Below are positions 26,542 to 37,069 of a stretch of 40,788 nt of DNA, one piece after another (within the stretch, counting starts at the first letter, position 1; the number at the start of each line of letters is the position of its first letter). Source of the stretch: Candidatus Kerfeldbacteria bacterium CG15_BIG_FIL_POST_REV_8_21_14_020_45_12 (GTDB lineage Bacteria; Patescibacteriota; Patescibacteriia; UBA9570; XYC2-FULL-38-9); contig PFGC01000028.1 of the NCBI GenBank assembly GCA_002781785.1, forward strand, positions 1 to 40,788, read 5' to 3'. Made by a program: the position numbers and the translations under genes. Under the pieces are notes generated by a model, which did no database searches, was not told where the DNA came from, and saw nothing but the letters and a program-made list of their open reading frames with translations.

Positions 26542-27096
26542 ATGTCAGACTCAGATTCATTCGCCAAAAAAATAAAAGAACTCAGTGGTCCTGAAGTTCA
26601 GTTTACGGACGATTTTTTTGAACAGTCTTTTGTTGAAGTAGCATCCTTGCGCTCGCTAAAACAAGGTGCTGCTGAAGGGTCAAAAAGAACCATCACCGAT
26701 GATTACAACCCTCAAGATATCGATGATGAGTGGCTAGAGCAGCCCGATGATGAATCTTATGATGGGCAGCTAGCTGTTGATGTTTATCAGACAGCCGACG
26801 CTATTATTATCACTTCAACCGTAGCCGGAGTGCGTGGCGAAGACCTAGACGTTCAGATGAATGGAGACATGGTTACAATTAAGGGGCGACGTCGTGACCC
26901 AGGTAAAAAAATCCCGGCCGATGACTATTTTTTGCAGGAGTGCTATTGGGGCGGGTTCTCCAGATCAGTAATACTTCCGGTTGATATTCAACACGAAAAG
27001 ATCGAAGCTACTCTAGAAAACGGTATCCTGACCATTAGCTTGCCTAAGTCAGCTCGCTCTCGCAATGGGAAGATTGATGTTTTGGAAGTATCGTAA
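26542..27096 (+). CDS. Hsp20/alpha-crystallin family small heat-shock protein
   Basis: AVDVYQTADAIIITSTVAGVRGEDLDVQMNGDMVTIKGRR...ENGILTISLPKS. Confidence 0.93.
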   Translation: MSDSDSFAKKIKELSGPEVQFTDDFFEQSFVEVASLRSLKQGAAEGSKRTITDDYNPQDIDDEWLEQPDDESYDGQLAVDVYQTADAIIITSTVAGVRGEDLDVQMNGDMVTIKGRRRDPGKKIPADDYFLQECYWGGFSRSVILPVDIQHEKIEATLENGILTISLPKSARSRNGKIDVLEVS

Positions 27097-27158
27097 TTGA
27101 CAACTCGCTTCTGGCGGTGATAACGTGAGCGGCCGCAGTATTTTAACTCCCACCGAGT

Positions 27159-27401
27159 ATGTCTATATTTCAAAAAGTCACTGTTAAATCAACCTCTCCT
27201 CAGGCCGTCACCGTCACTCTCCCAGATGGTCACGATTTTGAATGGTCAATCTCTGAAGATGATCCGACGCTAGCTGCCATTAAAGATGGAGATCAAGTTA
27301 TTCTCACACTTACCACTACCCACGCAATTTTGAACGAATTGATGAGCAGTTCCAATGAGCACGCCCCAAACACCCCACAAACAAAACCAGTCCAAGGCTA
27401 A
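27159..27401 (+). CDS. Small hypothetical protein, 80 aa, overlapping the vanW-like gene
   Basis: ORF with plausible composition; its last 47 nt overlap the next gene. Confidence 0.5.
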   Translation: MSIFQKVTVKSTSPQAVTVTLPDGHDFEWSISEDDPTLAAIKDGDQVILTLTTTHAILNELMSSSNEHAPNTPQTKPVQG

Positions 27402-29406
27402 GCCTCCCGTTAAGGATCTGCCCGCCTCATCAAAAAAAAGGCAAAGATTCCGGAGAGTTGCCGTTGTTATCTCGGTCTTAGCTAGTATTATTTTACTTAT
27501 TATTGCCATTGGGCTCGGTTTATACGACCAATTTTTGAGTCGTTTTGAGAATAAAGTATATCCAGGTGTGGCGGTGGCTGATGTTGTTGTTTCAGGTTTA
27601 ACCTATAGTGAGGCATTAGAAGCAGTCGACAGTAAGGTAGATCAGTTGTATCAGTCGGGTATACTAATTGAATTTTCTGGGGCAGGAGCAGTAACTGAAG
27701 AGACCAATTCTTCATTGGTACTGCTGCCTGAAATTGTACCGTTATCATTTAGCGGTACGGTGCAGACGCTCTATTCTACTCAAAGTGAAGCTGCTATAGA
27801 TAAAGCCTTTGCCATCGGGCGCACCGGAAGTCAACGGGAGCAGAGTTTGGCTCAGTTTAACGCTTGGCGATCTGGCAGAAATATTATGTTAGACGAAACA
27901 ATTAATCGCCAGATCATTGAGGATCTGATTGTCGAAAACTTTAGTTCTTTTGAATCGCCGTCACAAAACGCTAGTCTATTTATTACTACTGACGGTTCGG
28001 TAGAAATAGTTCCAGAGCAATCTGGAATGGAGTTTGATGTCACTTCAATAGTTGATCAAGTTGTTGAGCAGATCCAGAATTTGGATTCAACTTCCATTGT
28101 AATTTCCTTGCAGTCCATTTCCCCAGAAGTCACAGCAGCAGATGTCACTAATGACCTGGACGTTATTAACGACTTATTATCTCGAGCTCCAGTTACTATT
28201 ACTTGGGAAGATAAGACTTGGACTTATGATCGTGCAGAGGTTGGTAGTTGGTTAAATTATTCTACCCAAGGTCAATTGAGCATTGATGCTAATATTTTAG
28301 AGGACAGTCTCTCAAAGCCAGCCGCTGAGGTTGTGGTTAGTCCTCAAGAAGGCCGTTGGCAGGTTGATAAGGACGCTGGAGGAAGCGTTGTTGGCTTAAC
28401 CCAATTTAGTGAGGCTCAAGAGGGGCGTACGATTGATTACTTGGCCACAAGCGTTGCTATTATGGAGTATCTACAGGGAGTCAGTGATGATGTGGTCTTG
28501 TCCGTGGTAGTAGAAGAACCCAAGTTCTCGCAGGAAAATGCCAATGATTTAGGCATTAAAGATATTCTTGGCACTGGCCACTCCAATATGGCTGGGAGTC
28601 CATATAACCGTCGTCAAAACATCTCACGAGGGATAGAGTTACTAAACGGGTTACTAATTGCTCCTAATGAGGAATTTTCTTTGGTTGATGCTCTTCAGCC
28701 TTTTACCCTTGAGAATGGCTATGTAGCAGAATTAGTTATTAAAGGTAATGAAACAACCCCTGAGGTTGGTGGAGGTCTTTGCCAAATTGGCACTACTACT
28801 TTTCGCGGAGCTATGTTTTCTGGACTTGATATCACCGCCCGTCAAAACCATTCCTATGCCGTGTCCTACTACGCTGATGATCGCAACGGTCTACCTGGCA
28901 CTGACGCCACTATTTATGAAGGCTGGCCTGATCTTCGTTTTATAAATGACACTCCTGGATATATTTTGCTACAGACTCGCCTGGAAGGAAATGATTTATA
29001 CTTTGATTATTGGGGAACCGATGACGGTCGTATAGCTGATTTTACGCCACCAACCATCAGTGGTTGGGTTTCGCCGCCACCAACTAAGGAGGTCGAAACC
29101 ACTGAGCTAGCTCCAGGCGAGCGACGTTGCACAGAGTCAGCCCACGCAGGTACCAGCGCTGCCTTTGATTACACCATTCAATATCTTGATGGCACTTCCC
29201 ATCAAGAGACCTTTACCTCAACCTATAAACCTTGGCAGGCCGTCTGCTTGGTTGGCGTTGACCCGGCGGCTGCTTTAGAAGAAGCTGATACCGTTGATGA
29301 TCCCGTTGAGGACACCACTTCGCCAGAAACGGAGGATCCTGCAGACACCACAGGCGATGTCCAGCCTAAAAAGAAAAAGAACGCAGCTAAAACCACCGGT
29401 GAGTAG
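27355..29406 (+). CDS. VanW-family protein (YoaR-like) with N-terminal TM
   Basis: TM VVISVLASIILLIIAIGLGLY; HSNMAGSPYNRRQNISRGIELLNGLLIAPNEEFS...EVGGGLCQIGTTTFRGAMFSGLDITARQNHSYAVSYY is typical VanW. Confidence 0.92.
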   Translation: MSTPQTPHKQNQSKAKPPVKDLPASSKKRQRFRRVAVVISVLASIILLIIAIGLGLYDQFLSRFENKVYPGVAVADVVVSGLTYSEALEAVDSKVDQLYQSGILIEFSGAGAVTEETNSSLVLLPEIVPLSFSGTVQTLYSTQSEAAIDKAFAIGRTGSQREQSLAQFNAWRSGRNIMLDETINRQIIEDLIVENFSSFESPSQNASLFITTDGSVEIVPEQSGMEFDVTSIVDQVVEQIQNLDSTSIVISLQSISPEVTAADVTNDLDVINDLLSRAPVTITWEDKTWTYDRAEVGSWLNYSTQGQLSIDANILEDSLSKPAAEVVVSPQEGRWQVDKDAGGSVVGLTQFSEAQEGRTIDYLATSVAIMEYLQGVSDDVVLSVVVEEPKFSQENANDLGIKDILGTGHSNMAGSPYNRRQNISRGIELLNGLLIAPNEEFSLVDALQPFTLENGYVAELVIKGNETTPEVGGGLCQIGTTTFRGAMFSGLDITARQNHSYAVSYYADDRNGLPGTDATIYEGWPDLRFINDTPGYILLQTRLEGNDLYFDYWGTDDGRIADFTPPTISGWVSPPPTKEVETTELAPGERRCTESAHAGTSAAFDYTIQYLDGTSHQETFTSTYKPWQAVCLVGVDPAAALEEADTVDDPVEDTTSPETEDPADTTGDVQPKKKKNAAKTTGE

Positions 29407-29424
29407 TATACAGAGCCAGTTTAC

Positions 29425-29457
29425 AAAAACTAGCGCTTGAATGCGCTAGTTTTTTTG
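29425..29457 (+). terminator. Terminator after the vanW-like gene
   Basis: CTAGCGCTTGAATGCGCTAGTTTTTTT. Confidence 0.85.
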
Positions 29458-29461
29458 GTAA

Positions 29462-29669
29462 TAAAAAAGTGACCATCACTATTCAGCAGGCAAGAGAATG
29501 TATATTTGGAAGATTCGAGCCGGAGCCTGAATTTTCCAAGGAACACCTTCCCATGCTTGTCGTGCCTGCTGGATAGTTGTGGCCACCCAATAAATCACTT
29601 TTTCAACAAATCTCTTATTTGTTTACCTCGTCCTTAAGACCTCTGAAGTCAGGTCATGTCGATTAGGAC
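29462..29669 (-). ncRNA. Candidate structured non-coding RNA, family unassigned (6S-like architecture possible)
   Basis: Own promoter, then a hairpin GTCCT...AGGAC, then a long hairpin (29469-29586) with a ~24-bp G-U-containing stem, an internal bubble and an 11-bp apical stem TTGGAAAATTC/GAATCTTCCAA, ending in a T-tract; no ORF. Confidence 0.65.
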
Positions 29670-29674
29670 CGGAG

Positions 29675-29703
29675 AGTATATCAGCGTCCGCGCGTCCTGT
29701 CAA
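29675..29703 (-). promoter_or_regulatory. Promoter of the candidate ncRNA
   Basis: Reverse strand TTGACA-N17-TATACT, near-consensus. Confidence 0.8.
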
Positions 29704-29748
29704 GGCCTGTCTACGCGACGGGCGGTGTTTTTTGCCCAACATTAGTTC

Positions 29749-29896
29749 TTTTCCACAGATTATGTGGATTAAACTGTGGACAGTTCAATGGGTGGGCGCC
29801 CTATTAGGGGGAGACAATTGACAAAATAGCCTCAAAATGCTACAATAACCTCATAAGTAAGCGCTCATCCACAGTTTATTTATAAACTGTGGAAAA
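29749..29896. promoter_or_regulatory. Cluster of five DnaA-box-like TCCACA sites including a 24-bp palindrome
   Basis: TTTTCCACA, TGTGGATTA, TGTGGACAG, TCATCCACA, TGTGGAAAA; palindrome CCACAGTTTATTTATAAACTGTGG at 29869-29892. Confidence 0.5.
29818..29846 (+). promoter_or_regulatory. Promoter of giant beta-helix gene 2
   Basis: TTGACA-N17-TACAAT. Confidence 0.8.
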
Positions 29897-29943
29897 ACTT
29901 ATCTGGCGCCATCTGTTTCGCTAAGATTAGCGATAGTAGTACC

Positions 29944-32900
29944 ATGAAAAAAAATAACAAACACTACAAACAAGCATCTGCCCTTCGCATGCACAGGTAT
30001 ATAAAAATTCAGGAGCAAGCGTACAGAGACGCTAAGTCTAAATCATTCGCGGGACGTCTTGTGGCGGCAGCTGGTTTATTTTCTGGATATCTGGCTTTTG
30101 CGGCCCATAGTGCCATGCGGGTACTGCTGTCTTCGTCAGCTAGTAGTTTTGAGGCTTTACATTCTCAAAATGAGGATGGTCTGTGGTCTGCCTCTTATAC
30201 TCAGCATGTTAAGTTTAAACGCCACGTCCGACTCTATACGGTAGGATCATCAGCTGGTCTGATAGCTGGAATTGTATTGTCGATCAGTATTGCCCAATCA
30301 ATCTTTCCAGTTCAGAGAGTCCTAGCTGGCCCAACTCTAGACGTAACTTCTAGTGCAGACGCCGGTCCAGGTAGCTTAAGGAGAGCTATTGTCGACGCAA
30401 ACAACTCACCTGCCGATCAGACTCCAGAAATTATCATCAAGTTAGCTGGAACACCGACTATCACATTAGCCAGCGCGCTACCAGCCATCAATCACAGCAA
30501 TGTCAGTATTCATGTTGCTGACAACATTGATTCACTTGGGGCTATTGTTGATGGAACCGCCCTAGCGCCCGGAACAAATTGTTTGGCCCTGACTCAGGCG
30601 GCCGCTGGTAGTTCCGTTGGTGGCTTGGCCTTTGGTGGATGTCCGTTTGCTGGAGTTCATGTTCAGGGTAATGATATTAGGATTGGTAAAAATACCGCGG
30701 TAAAGGATCGTGTATTTGTATTCGGAACGACCTCAGGAATCATGGTTGACGCAACCGCTGCCCGGGCGGTCATTGAGAATGTTCGCATCGGGGTTAAGCC
30801 AGACGGTACGTCCGGCCCACTGTCTGGAAATGGCATTATTGTTAATGGAGACGACGCTACCATTGGACGCGTCGTAATAGGAAATTCCAACTTTGGATTA
30901 GAAATCAGGGGCAGTAATGCAAGTGTCACTAGTGGATTGTTTGGGGTAAAGAGTGACGGCGCTCTAATTCCAAACACACTATCCGGCCTAAATATCACTA
31001 TGGCTACGGGTACTCAAATTATTGGGACGGATGGAGATATTGTAGTCGCTGGTAATGGTGGCTCGGGTATATTTATAGATCAGTCAGAATCAACCACCGT
31101 GGCAAATGCCTATGTGGGAGTTAAGCCTGGGGCCGGTGATCTGGGCAATGGAGCCAATGGAATCATCGTTAATAGTTCTAACAATACTACCATTGGAAAG
31201 AATGTCTCTGGTGTCGCTCAACCAGTCGTCATTGGTTACAATAAAGGAAGTGGTATTACGATCAATAATGGCAGTCAAGGCACTAAAATAAGCGAGGTAA
31301 GAATTGGCACTGATCTAGCGGGAACTGCCGATCTAGGTAACAGCGGTCCTGGTATATTAGTCCAAAGCTTCTCTGGTTTAGCGATCGGCAACCAACAACA
31401 CACCACAACTGTAGCCAATAATGAAGCTAATGGGATTGATATAGGCAATCCGACTGGCGGGGTTTTAAGTGTCACAAATGTATCCTCTTACAACAACGCT
31501 GGTCACGGCATCAAGATAGTTGGCACTGCCAATGTTCATGATCCATTAGTTTCACAAAATACCATTGGCTCAAATGGAGCAAACGGTATTCACTTAGAGT
31601 CGATACATGATGGTATTACCATTCAAGATAATGTTATTAAAGGTGTCGGTACAGGAATCTTCCTCTCAGACGTGCTTGGCTGTACCGTCACGGGAAATAC
31701 GATGCAGGCTTATACCAAAGAAGGTTTAGCGATTGATGCTGGAAGCCAGAATTGCACGGTTGTTGATAATAATTTTGGTTACAATTCAATTGACCAGTCT
31801 GTGTCCGGTGGACAGTTTGGCATCAGTATTTCTGGAGCCTCATCGAATATAATTATTGGTTCAAGTGATTTGTCGGGACAAAATAGATTTGCTGGAAATT
31901 CTACCTTTCATCTTAACATCAAGGGGCAGTCACAGCGGGTTTCATTTCTAGTAAATAGCTTTATTGATGGCTTTCCAGAAAAGTTACTGCAATTAGAATC
32001 TGGATCCAATACGGGAGGGCCTGGACAGCCAGTGATAAGCTCGGTAAGTAATACTTCAGTTCAAGGCACAGGAGGTCTGCAGGATGGGGTTGTCTATTTT
32101 TATCTAAATGGAACATGGATTGCTTCAGACTCAACTATCTTAGCAGATGGACTTTGGGAAATTACGGCTGATGTAATTGGACAGGATTCATTTAATTTTA
32201 CAGTCGGCGATGAGCTTGCAGTTATTAGTAAAAGCTCTAATGGCAACTCGTCAATATTTTCAACTGCCTGGACTTATACGGAAGACGAAGAGGAAGAGGA
32301 GGTTATAGTTACTCCACCTGAGCTTCAGCTTACAGCGACGCTCGGCGAAATCACAGCCAGCACTGTAGAAATTCAAGTCACTTCAAATCGTGAATCAACG
32401 GCAACTGTTGTTTATGGTATTGATTCACAAAACCTTGCTAGCACATTACAGTCAACTGTTTTACAAAAAAGTCATAACCTAAAACTTACTGGGCTAACTC
32501 CTGGTACTGATTACTTCTATCGCGTAACAGTGGCCAGTGATAGTGATTCTGCTCAAACTCAAATTCTCTCATTTCAGACCCTGGGTGCTCTTGATTCAGA
32601 GCTAAAAGTCGCAACAGCTACTGTAAACAAACGTGTCGTATATGATGCAAAAAAGAATTTAAACTTAGAGCCAGATCAGCCGGTAGCCATTACATTAGAA
32701 GAGCTGTCGAAAGATCGTGACGTTCGTTTTAACATAAAAAAGTCCAAAGATGAGTTTGTTGTAAAAGGTGATTGGAAGACTTCAAATAATGGCGAAGTCT
32801 CGCAAGAGTTTAAAAATCTTAAGCGCTACATTCAGTACACTGCTCATGCGCAGGTCCGTAATAGTAAGAAAAATAAGGAGCAGTCTACATTTACTAAAAT

Positions 32901-34788
32901 TGCTACATTCACGAAGACTCATAAAAAGCCGACCCTGACGAGTTTAATCGGTGAATATACCGTTGCGGCCACTACAAAAAATATTCAGTTTGGTGGAATT
33001 CTGAATGGATTATCAGGAAAGGTTGAATTGCAGAATACTTTAACTGGAAAGATTACAGTTGGGTGCAAAATCCAGGTTGGAGAAGAATTTTGTTCTATGC
33101 CATTTGATCCACCGGCAGGTTCGTACCGTGTACTCTTTTCATCTTTAAAAGACGAATTCTACAGCGCTTCTGATCAGCGGCTTTTACAGCTATCTCCAGC
33201 GGTGATGATGTCAACTTTTACGACTGACGAACGCAGCCCTGATTACAACTACCGAATGACAACTAGTGAAACAGTTACTCTAGTTGGTCTTGGGCCAAAA
33301 GGATCAAAGGGTACGATCTACTTAAATGACAAGAAGCAGGGTACTGTTACCTGGATAACTGACATTGGGTGGCAGTATGAGCTGTCTTTTGATGGCGCTT
33401 GCAGCATTGGAGAAGATTGTAAGGTTGATATTTATTTTACAGACGACAGTAATTTCCCAATTCACTCGATTGAAAACTACCTAATAAAGCGCGCCCACCC
33501 AGTGGTTGATTTATTAGTCAGCGATGTTAGTGGTCAGTATTTACAAAATACCAGCAAGACGATTACGGTAACTGGCGGTGCTGATAACATTTATAGGGTG
33601 ACGGTAGACGATGTGTTAATTGTTGATTCTATTTTAGAGCCAGTAACAGGCTCCGTTCAAGGTCAGGACACCTTCTTGCTTCCAACTGACACCATTGGTA
33701 ATCATGTTCTGCGTATCCAAGCTGAAGATCCAAGGACGAATTTAAAAGGTAAAGAAGTTACAACTTCTTACGTCGTCGCGGCTTCGTATAAAGCGCCAGG
33801 TGTTGCCACAGGTGATTCACCTGAAGTTTCAGATACCACAACCGAGTCAGATGCCACCCCTTCGTCAAATCCTACCACGCCGACTGATACCAGTTCTGAC
33901 AACGTAAATGATTCTAATCCTGATTCGCCGACTGATACCAGTTCTGACAACGTAAATGATTCTAATCCTGATTCACCGGTCAATGCTAATTCGGGTGAAA
34001 CGGCCGAACCCAGCTCCGTGCCTGTCTCTGATTTAACGGATGAAGTTGTAGTCGAAAACGGTGTTGGAATCATTACAACCGAAGACACGTCTGAGATTCC
34101 AGCTCAATATCTTACAATCGAAACAGATCCAGAAAAACGATCGGTTTTGAAAACCTCCTTAGATTTGAGCCTGCGTGTGTTTGAGCTAAGCCTATCCACC
34201 ATTTCCGTCAGTGACACGGGCGAAATTCTATCATCGCCAGTAGAGGTAAACGATGCCGGTGAGAGTGTGATTAGAATTAGTTCCGAGTTTGGTCCTGGAG
34301 CTAGCTCTTCAGCGGCTAGTCATGGAGTCATCGAATTAAGTGGCACCGTGAGTCCTTATGCGCTTGTATACGTTACCTTGCGTTCAGATCCTGTAGTTCA
34401 AGTTACACGTGCTGACGCTACCGGTCAGTGGCAAATATCTGTCCCACTTGATGCCCTTCCAGAAGGGGAGCACACAGCCTTCCTGCAATCAGAGTCTCAA
34501 GGAGTCTACTCAGATGAAATTCAAATAGCTAGGTTTGTGGTAATTGAGGAGAAGCATTTGTCAGGCTCGTCATGGATCATCATTATAAATGGAGCCATCC
34601 TTGGAATTATTCTGATTATTATCACCACCGTTCAAATCCAAAAGAGGATTTATGAACACAAGCATCCTGAGATAAATCTTCCTCAACACCAGAGTCACTT
34701 AGATGGAGAGGTCATTGCCAAAACAGTTAAAAATATAGAAATAGGAGATGAGAAGCCGCCACAGCGGCGCGGTCCCTTGGATATCTAA
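29944..34788 (+). CDS. Giant right-handed beta-helix surface protein (paralog 2)
   Basis: 1614 aa; same N-terminal organisation (FKR..R-TM-QSIFPV), [14 protein letters not shown], beta-helix repeats, FN3-like segment, shared C-terminal [47 protein letters not shown] then TM. Confidence 0.88.
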   Translation: MKKNNKHYKQASALRMHRYIKIQEQAYRDAKSKSFAGRLVAAAGLFSGYLAFAAHSAMRVLLSSSASSFEALHSQNEDGLWSASYTQHVKFKRHVRLYTVGSSAGLIAGIVLSISIAQSIFPVQRVLAGPTLDVTSSADAGPGSLRRAIVDANNSPADQTPEIIIKLAGTPTITLASALPAINHSNVSIHVADNIDSLGAIVDGTALAPGTNCLALTQAAAGSSVGGLAFGGCPFAGVHVQGNDIRIGKNTAVKDRVFVFGTTSGIMVDATAARAVIENVRIGVKPDGTSGPLSGNGIIVNGDDATIGRVVIGNSNFGLEIRGSNASVTSGLFGVKSDGALIPNTLSGLNITMATGTQIIGTDGDIVVAGNGGSGIFIDQSESTTVANAYVGVKPGAGDLGNGANGIIVNSSNNTTIGKNVSGVAQPVVIGYNKGSGITINNGSQGTKISEVRIGTDLAGTADLGNSGPGILVQSFSGLAIGNQQHTTTVANNEANGIDIGNPTGGVLSVTNVSSYNNAGHGIKIVGTANVHDPLVSQNTIGSNGANGIHLESIHDGITIQDNVIKGVGTGIFLSDVLGCTVTGNTMQAYTKEGLAIDAGSQNCTVVDNNFGYNSIDQSVSGGQFGISISGASSNIIIGSSDLSGQNRFAGNSTFHLNIKGQSQRVSFLVNSFIDGFPEKLLQLESGSNTGGPGQPVISSVSNTSVQGTGGLQDGVVYFYLNGTWIASDSTILADGLWEITADVIGQDSFNFTVGDELAVISKSSNGNSSIFSTAWTYTEDEEEEEVIVTPPELQLTATLGEITASTVEIQVTSNRESTATVVYGIDSQNLASTLQSTVLQKSHNLKLTGLTPGTDYFYRVTVASDSDSAQTQILSFQTLGALDSELKVATATVNKRVVYDAKKNLNLEPDQPVAITLEELSKDRDVRFNIKKSKDEFVVKGDWKTSNNGEVSQEFKNLKRYIQYTAHAQVRNSKKNKEQSTFTKIATFTKTHKKPTLTSLIGEYTVAATTKNIQFGGILNGLSGKVELQNTLTGKITVGCKIQVGEEFCSMPFDPPAGSYRVLFSSLKDEFYSASDQRLLQLSPAVMMSTFTTDERSPDYNYRMTTSETVTLVGLGPKGSKGTIYLNDKKQGTVTWITDIGWQYELSFDGACSIGEDCKVDIYFTDDSNFPIHSIENYLIKRAHPVVDLLVSDVSGQYLQNTSKTITVTGGADNIYRVTVDDVLIVDSILEPVTGSVQGQDTFLLPTDTIGNHVLRIQAEDPRTNLKGKEVTTSYVVAASYKAPGVATGDSPEVSDTTTESDATPSSNPTTPTDTSSDNVNDSNPDSPTDTSSDNVNDSNPDSPVNANSGETAEPSSVPVSDLTDEVVVENGVGIITTEDTSEIPAQYLTIETDPEKRSVLKTSLDLSLRVFELSLSTISVSDTGEILSSPVEVNDAGESVIRISSEFGPGASSSAASHGVIELSGTVSPYALVYVTLRSDPVVQVTRADATGQWQISVPLDALPEGEHTAFLQSESQGVYSDEIQIARFVVIEEKHLSGSSWIIIINGAILGIILIIITTVQIQKRIYEHKHPEINLPQHQSHLDGEVIAKTVKNIEIGDEKPPQRRGPLDI
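33880..33975 (+). repeat. 48-bp perfect-length tandem duplication within paralog 2
   Basis: CCGACTGATACCAGTTCTGACAACGTAAATGATTCTAATCCTGATTC(G/A) twice in tandem, encoding [16 protein letters not shown] x2. Confidence 0.97.
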
Positions 34789-34791
34789 GCC

Positions 34792-34823
34792 TAAATCGCA
34801 ATGCCACAAGCATTGCGATTTTG
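34792..34823 (+). terminator. Terminator after beta-helix gene 2
   Basis: AAATCGCAATGCCACAAGCATTGCGATTTTG. Confidence 0.8.
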
Positions 34824-34862
34824 TATCAGAATAGGTATAATCGAGGCAATTTCACCCCAAAA

Positions 34863-35885
34863 ATGAGTATTGAATTTGTTACTAATCCGCATCAAAAGGA
34901 GGAGGATAAGACCCTCGACCTGACTTTGCGTCCCGGAAGTTTTGGGGATTACATCGGACAGGAAACTCTAAAGCAAAATTTGCAGATTCTGATTCAAGCT
35001 GCCAAACATCGTCAGGAGTCTATTGAGCACGTGTTGTTGCATGGGAGTCCAGGCTTAGGTAAGACCACGCTAGCCCATATTATTGCTAAAGAACTTGGTG
35101 CAAATATTAGAGTTACCTCAGGACCTGCAATTGATCGAGCTGGAGACCTGGCAGCTATTTTAACAAACCTAGAGGAAGGCGATATTTTATTTATCGATGA
35201 AATACATCGCCTTAATAAAATCATTGAGGAAACACTTTACCCAGCGATGGAGGACTTTGCGCTAGATCTAGTTGCAGGTAAAGGTGCCGCTGCTCGTACC
35301 TTACGTTTAGAGCTCCCTAAATTTACTATAATTGGCGCAACCACACGGATGAGCCTTATCTCCGCGCCACTGCGTGATAGGTTTGGAGCTCACTACAAGT
35401 TACAATTTTATACTGATCAGGAAATATCCCAAGTGGTGCATAGGTCTGCCAAGATCTTGGCCATGCAGATTGATGAGGAGTCATCTTCTGAGATAGCTCG
35501 TCGTTCTCGTCGTACTCCCCGCATTGCCAATCGCCTACTTAAAAGGGTCCGTGATTATGCGCAGGTGCATAATGGTGGTAAAGTTAACCTAGAAATGAGT
35601 AAGGCAGCCTTGGAACTGTTGGCAATAGACGATTTAGGTCTTGATGAAGTTGACCGCAAGCTTCTGCTAACCATCATAGAAAAATTTGATGGTGGTCCAG
35701 TTGGTTTGCAAACTTTAGCCGCGGCCACAGCCGAGGAAGAAGATACCCTGGAAGAAATACACGAGCCGTTTCTCATGCAAATTGGTTTTCTCGCGCGCAC
35801 TCCACGCGGACGAGTTACCACTCCAAGTGCTTACAGGCATTTGGGTCTACCTATCCCCGCTAGTCAAAATTTATTAGCAATCTAG
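34863..35885 (+). CDS. ruvB: Holliday junction DNA helicase RuvB
   Basis: [74 protein letters not shown]. Confidence 0.97.
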   Translation: MSIEFVTNPHQKEEDKTLDLTLRPGSFGDYIGQETLKQNLQILIQAAKHRQESIEHVLLHGSPGLGKTTLAHIIAKELGANIRVTSGPAIDRAGDLAAILTNLEEGDILFIDEIHRLNKIIEETLYPAMEDFALDLVAGKGAAARTLRLELPKFTIIGATTRMSLISAPLRDRFGAHYKLQFYTDQEISQVVHRSAKILAMQIDEESSSEIARRSRRTPRIANRLLKRVRDYAQVHNGGKVNLEMSKAALELLAIDDLGLDEVDRKLLLTIIEKFDGGPVGLQTLAAATAEEEDTLEEIHEPFLMQIGFLARTPRGRVTTPSAYRHLGLPIPASQNLLAI

Positions 35886-36164
35886 ATGGAAATTCCATTT
35901 TACATTCTACTCATCATCTACCTAATCGGTATATTGATTTTTTTGGTGATAACATTTTTCAATATATACCATTTATTTAAATTCGGTTTCTTCGACTTCA
36001 CTGGAAAATTAAATGCCATGGTTTTTGTCGGATTCTCCGTAGTCATTGTTGCGGTATCAGTATTACTACTCTGGAATATTCCATGGTTTGATTCGTTCGA
36101 TCTTTTTTCCCTCTTTGAATCTATTTCCGGCGGATCACCAATTCCAACCGGATCAATTATTTAA
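35886..36164 (+). CDS. Small membrane protein, 92 aa
   Basis: Hydrophobic ORF with ATG directly after the ruvB stop. Confidence 0.6.
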   Translation: MEIPFYILLIIYLIGILIFLVITFFNIYHLFKFGFFDFTGKLNAMVFVGFSVVIVAVSVLLLWNIPWFDSFDLFSLFESISGGSPIPTGSII

Positions 36165-36168
36165 TACT

Positions 36169-37062
36169 ATGGACGCAAACCTTAATACATCAAGTCCCAC
36201 TCCGGCACCATTCCTATCTCCTGATCCGAGATCGGGCAGCCCTTCGGCTCGACACGACCTTAAAGAGCATAGTCCATTGCATTTCCCAACTCAACGACCA
36301 AACGAAAATGTTGTTTTATTGCTTAGAAGAAACTGGACAGTATTAGCTCGAGATGTCATTCAGCTGATAACGTCATTAATTGTTCCCCCGGTGGTTCTGG
36401 CTGTATTATATTTTTACGCCGATACAACTATTGAGCCAGGGTCGGCTCTATACGCTCTTATAATTATTGTGCTCTGTTTGTACTATCTGTTTTCCTTTCT
36501 CGCATATTTCCATGACTTTGTTGACTATCATTTGGACATTTGGGTTGTTACTGATCAGCGCGTGGTTTCTATTGAACAGGAAGGATTATTTAATCGTACT
36601 ATCTCTGAGCTGAATATAGTAAAAGTCCAGGACGTTACCTCGGAGGTAAGAGGAACGGTTCAAACATTTTTAGATTATGGACAGGTTCATATTCAAACGG
36701 CCGGTCAGGAGGCCAGATTTGTTTTTGAGCAAGTACCTCACCCATCAGAAGTCGCCAAAGTTATTTTGCAGGTTCATGATCGTGCTATGAAGATGCAAGA
36801 ACTCGAGCGCGTTAGACAGTCAGAAGATTATCGTCATGAGTTAGAGGCGCAAGGAGGCCAAGGTGGTTTTATACAGCAACTAGCTCCTGTTACAGCTATC
36901 CACCCACAACAGCAAAAAATTCCAGTGGAAAGAATTCCGAGGGAAGTTCGCTCTACTCAAACAGATCAAACTCCTCAGCAGACCGGAGTGACTCCTCCAT
37001 GGGCCTCGCAACCCGGTCAGTCAGAGGTTCCGCCAATTTATACGCCTCCTACCAGGCAGTAG
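36169..37062 (+). CDS. Membrane protein with bacterial PH (bPH2/YdbS-like) domain
   Basis: Two TM segments then DIWVVTDQRVVSIEQEGLFNRTISELNIVKVQDVTSEVRGTVQTFLDYGQVHIQTAG; start at MDANLNTSS. Confidence 0.82.
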   Translation: MDANLNTSSPTPAPFLSPDPRSGSPSARHDLKEHSPLHFPTQRPNENVVLLLRRNWTVLARDVIQLITSLIVPPVVLAVLYFYADTTIEPGSALYALIIIVLCLYYLFSFLAYFHDFVDYHLDIWVVTDQRVVSIEQEGLFNRTISELNIVKVQDVTSEVRGTVQTFLDYGQVHIQTAGQEARFVFEQVPHPSEVAKVILQVHDRAMKMQELERVRQSEDYRHELEAQGGQGGFIQQLAPVTAIHPQQQKIPVERIPREVRSTQTDQTPQQTGVTPPWASQPGQSEVPPIYTPPTRQ

Positions 37063-37069
37063 ATTCTAT

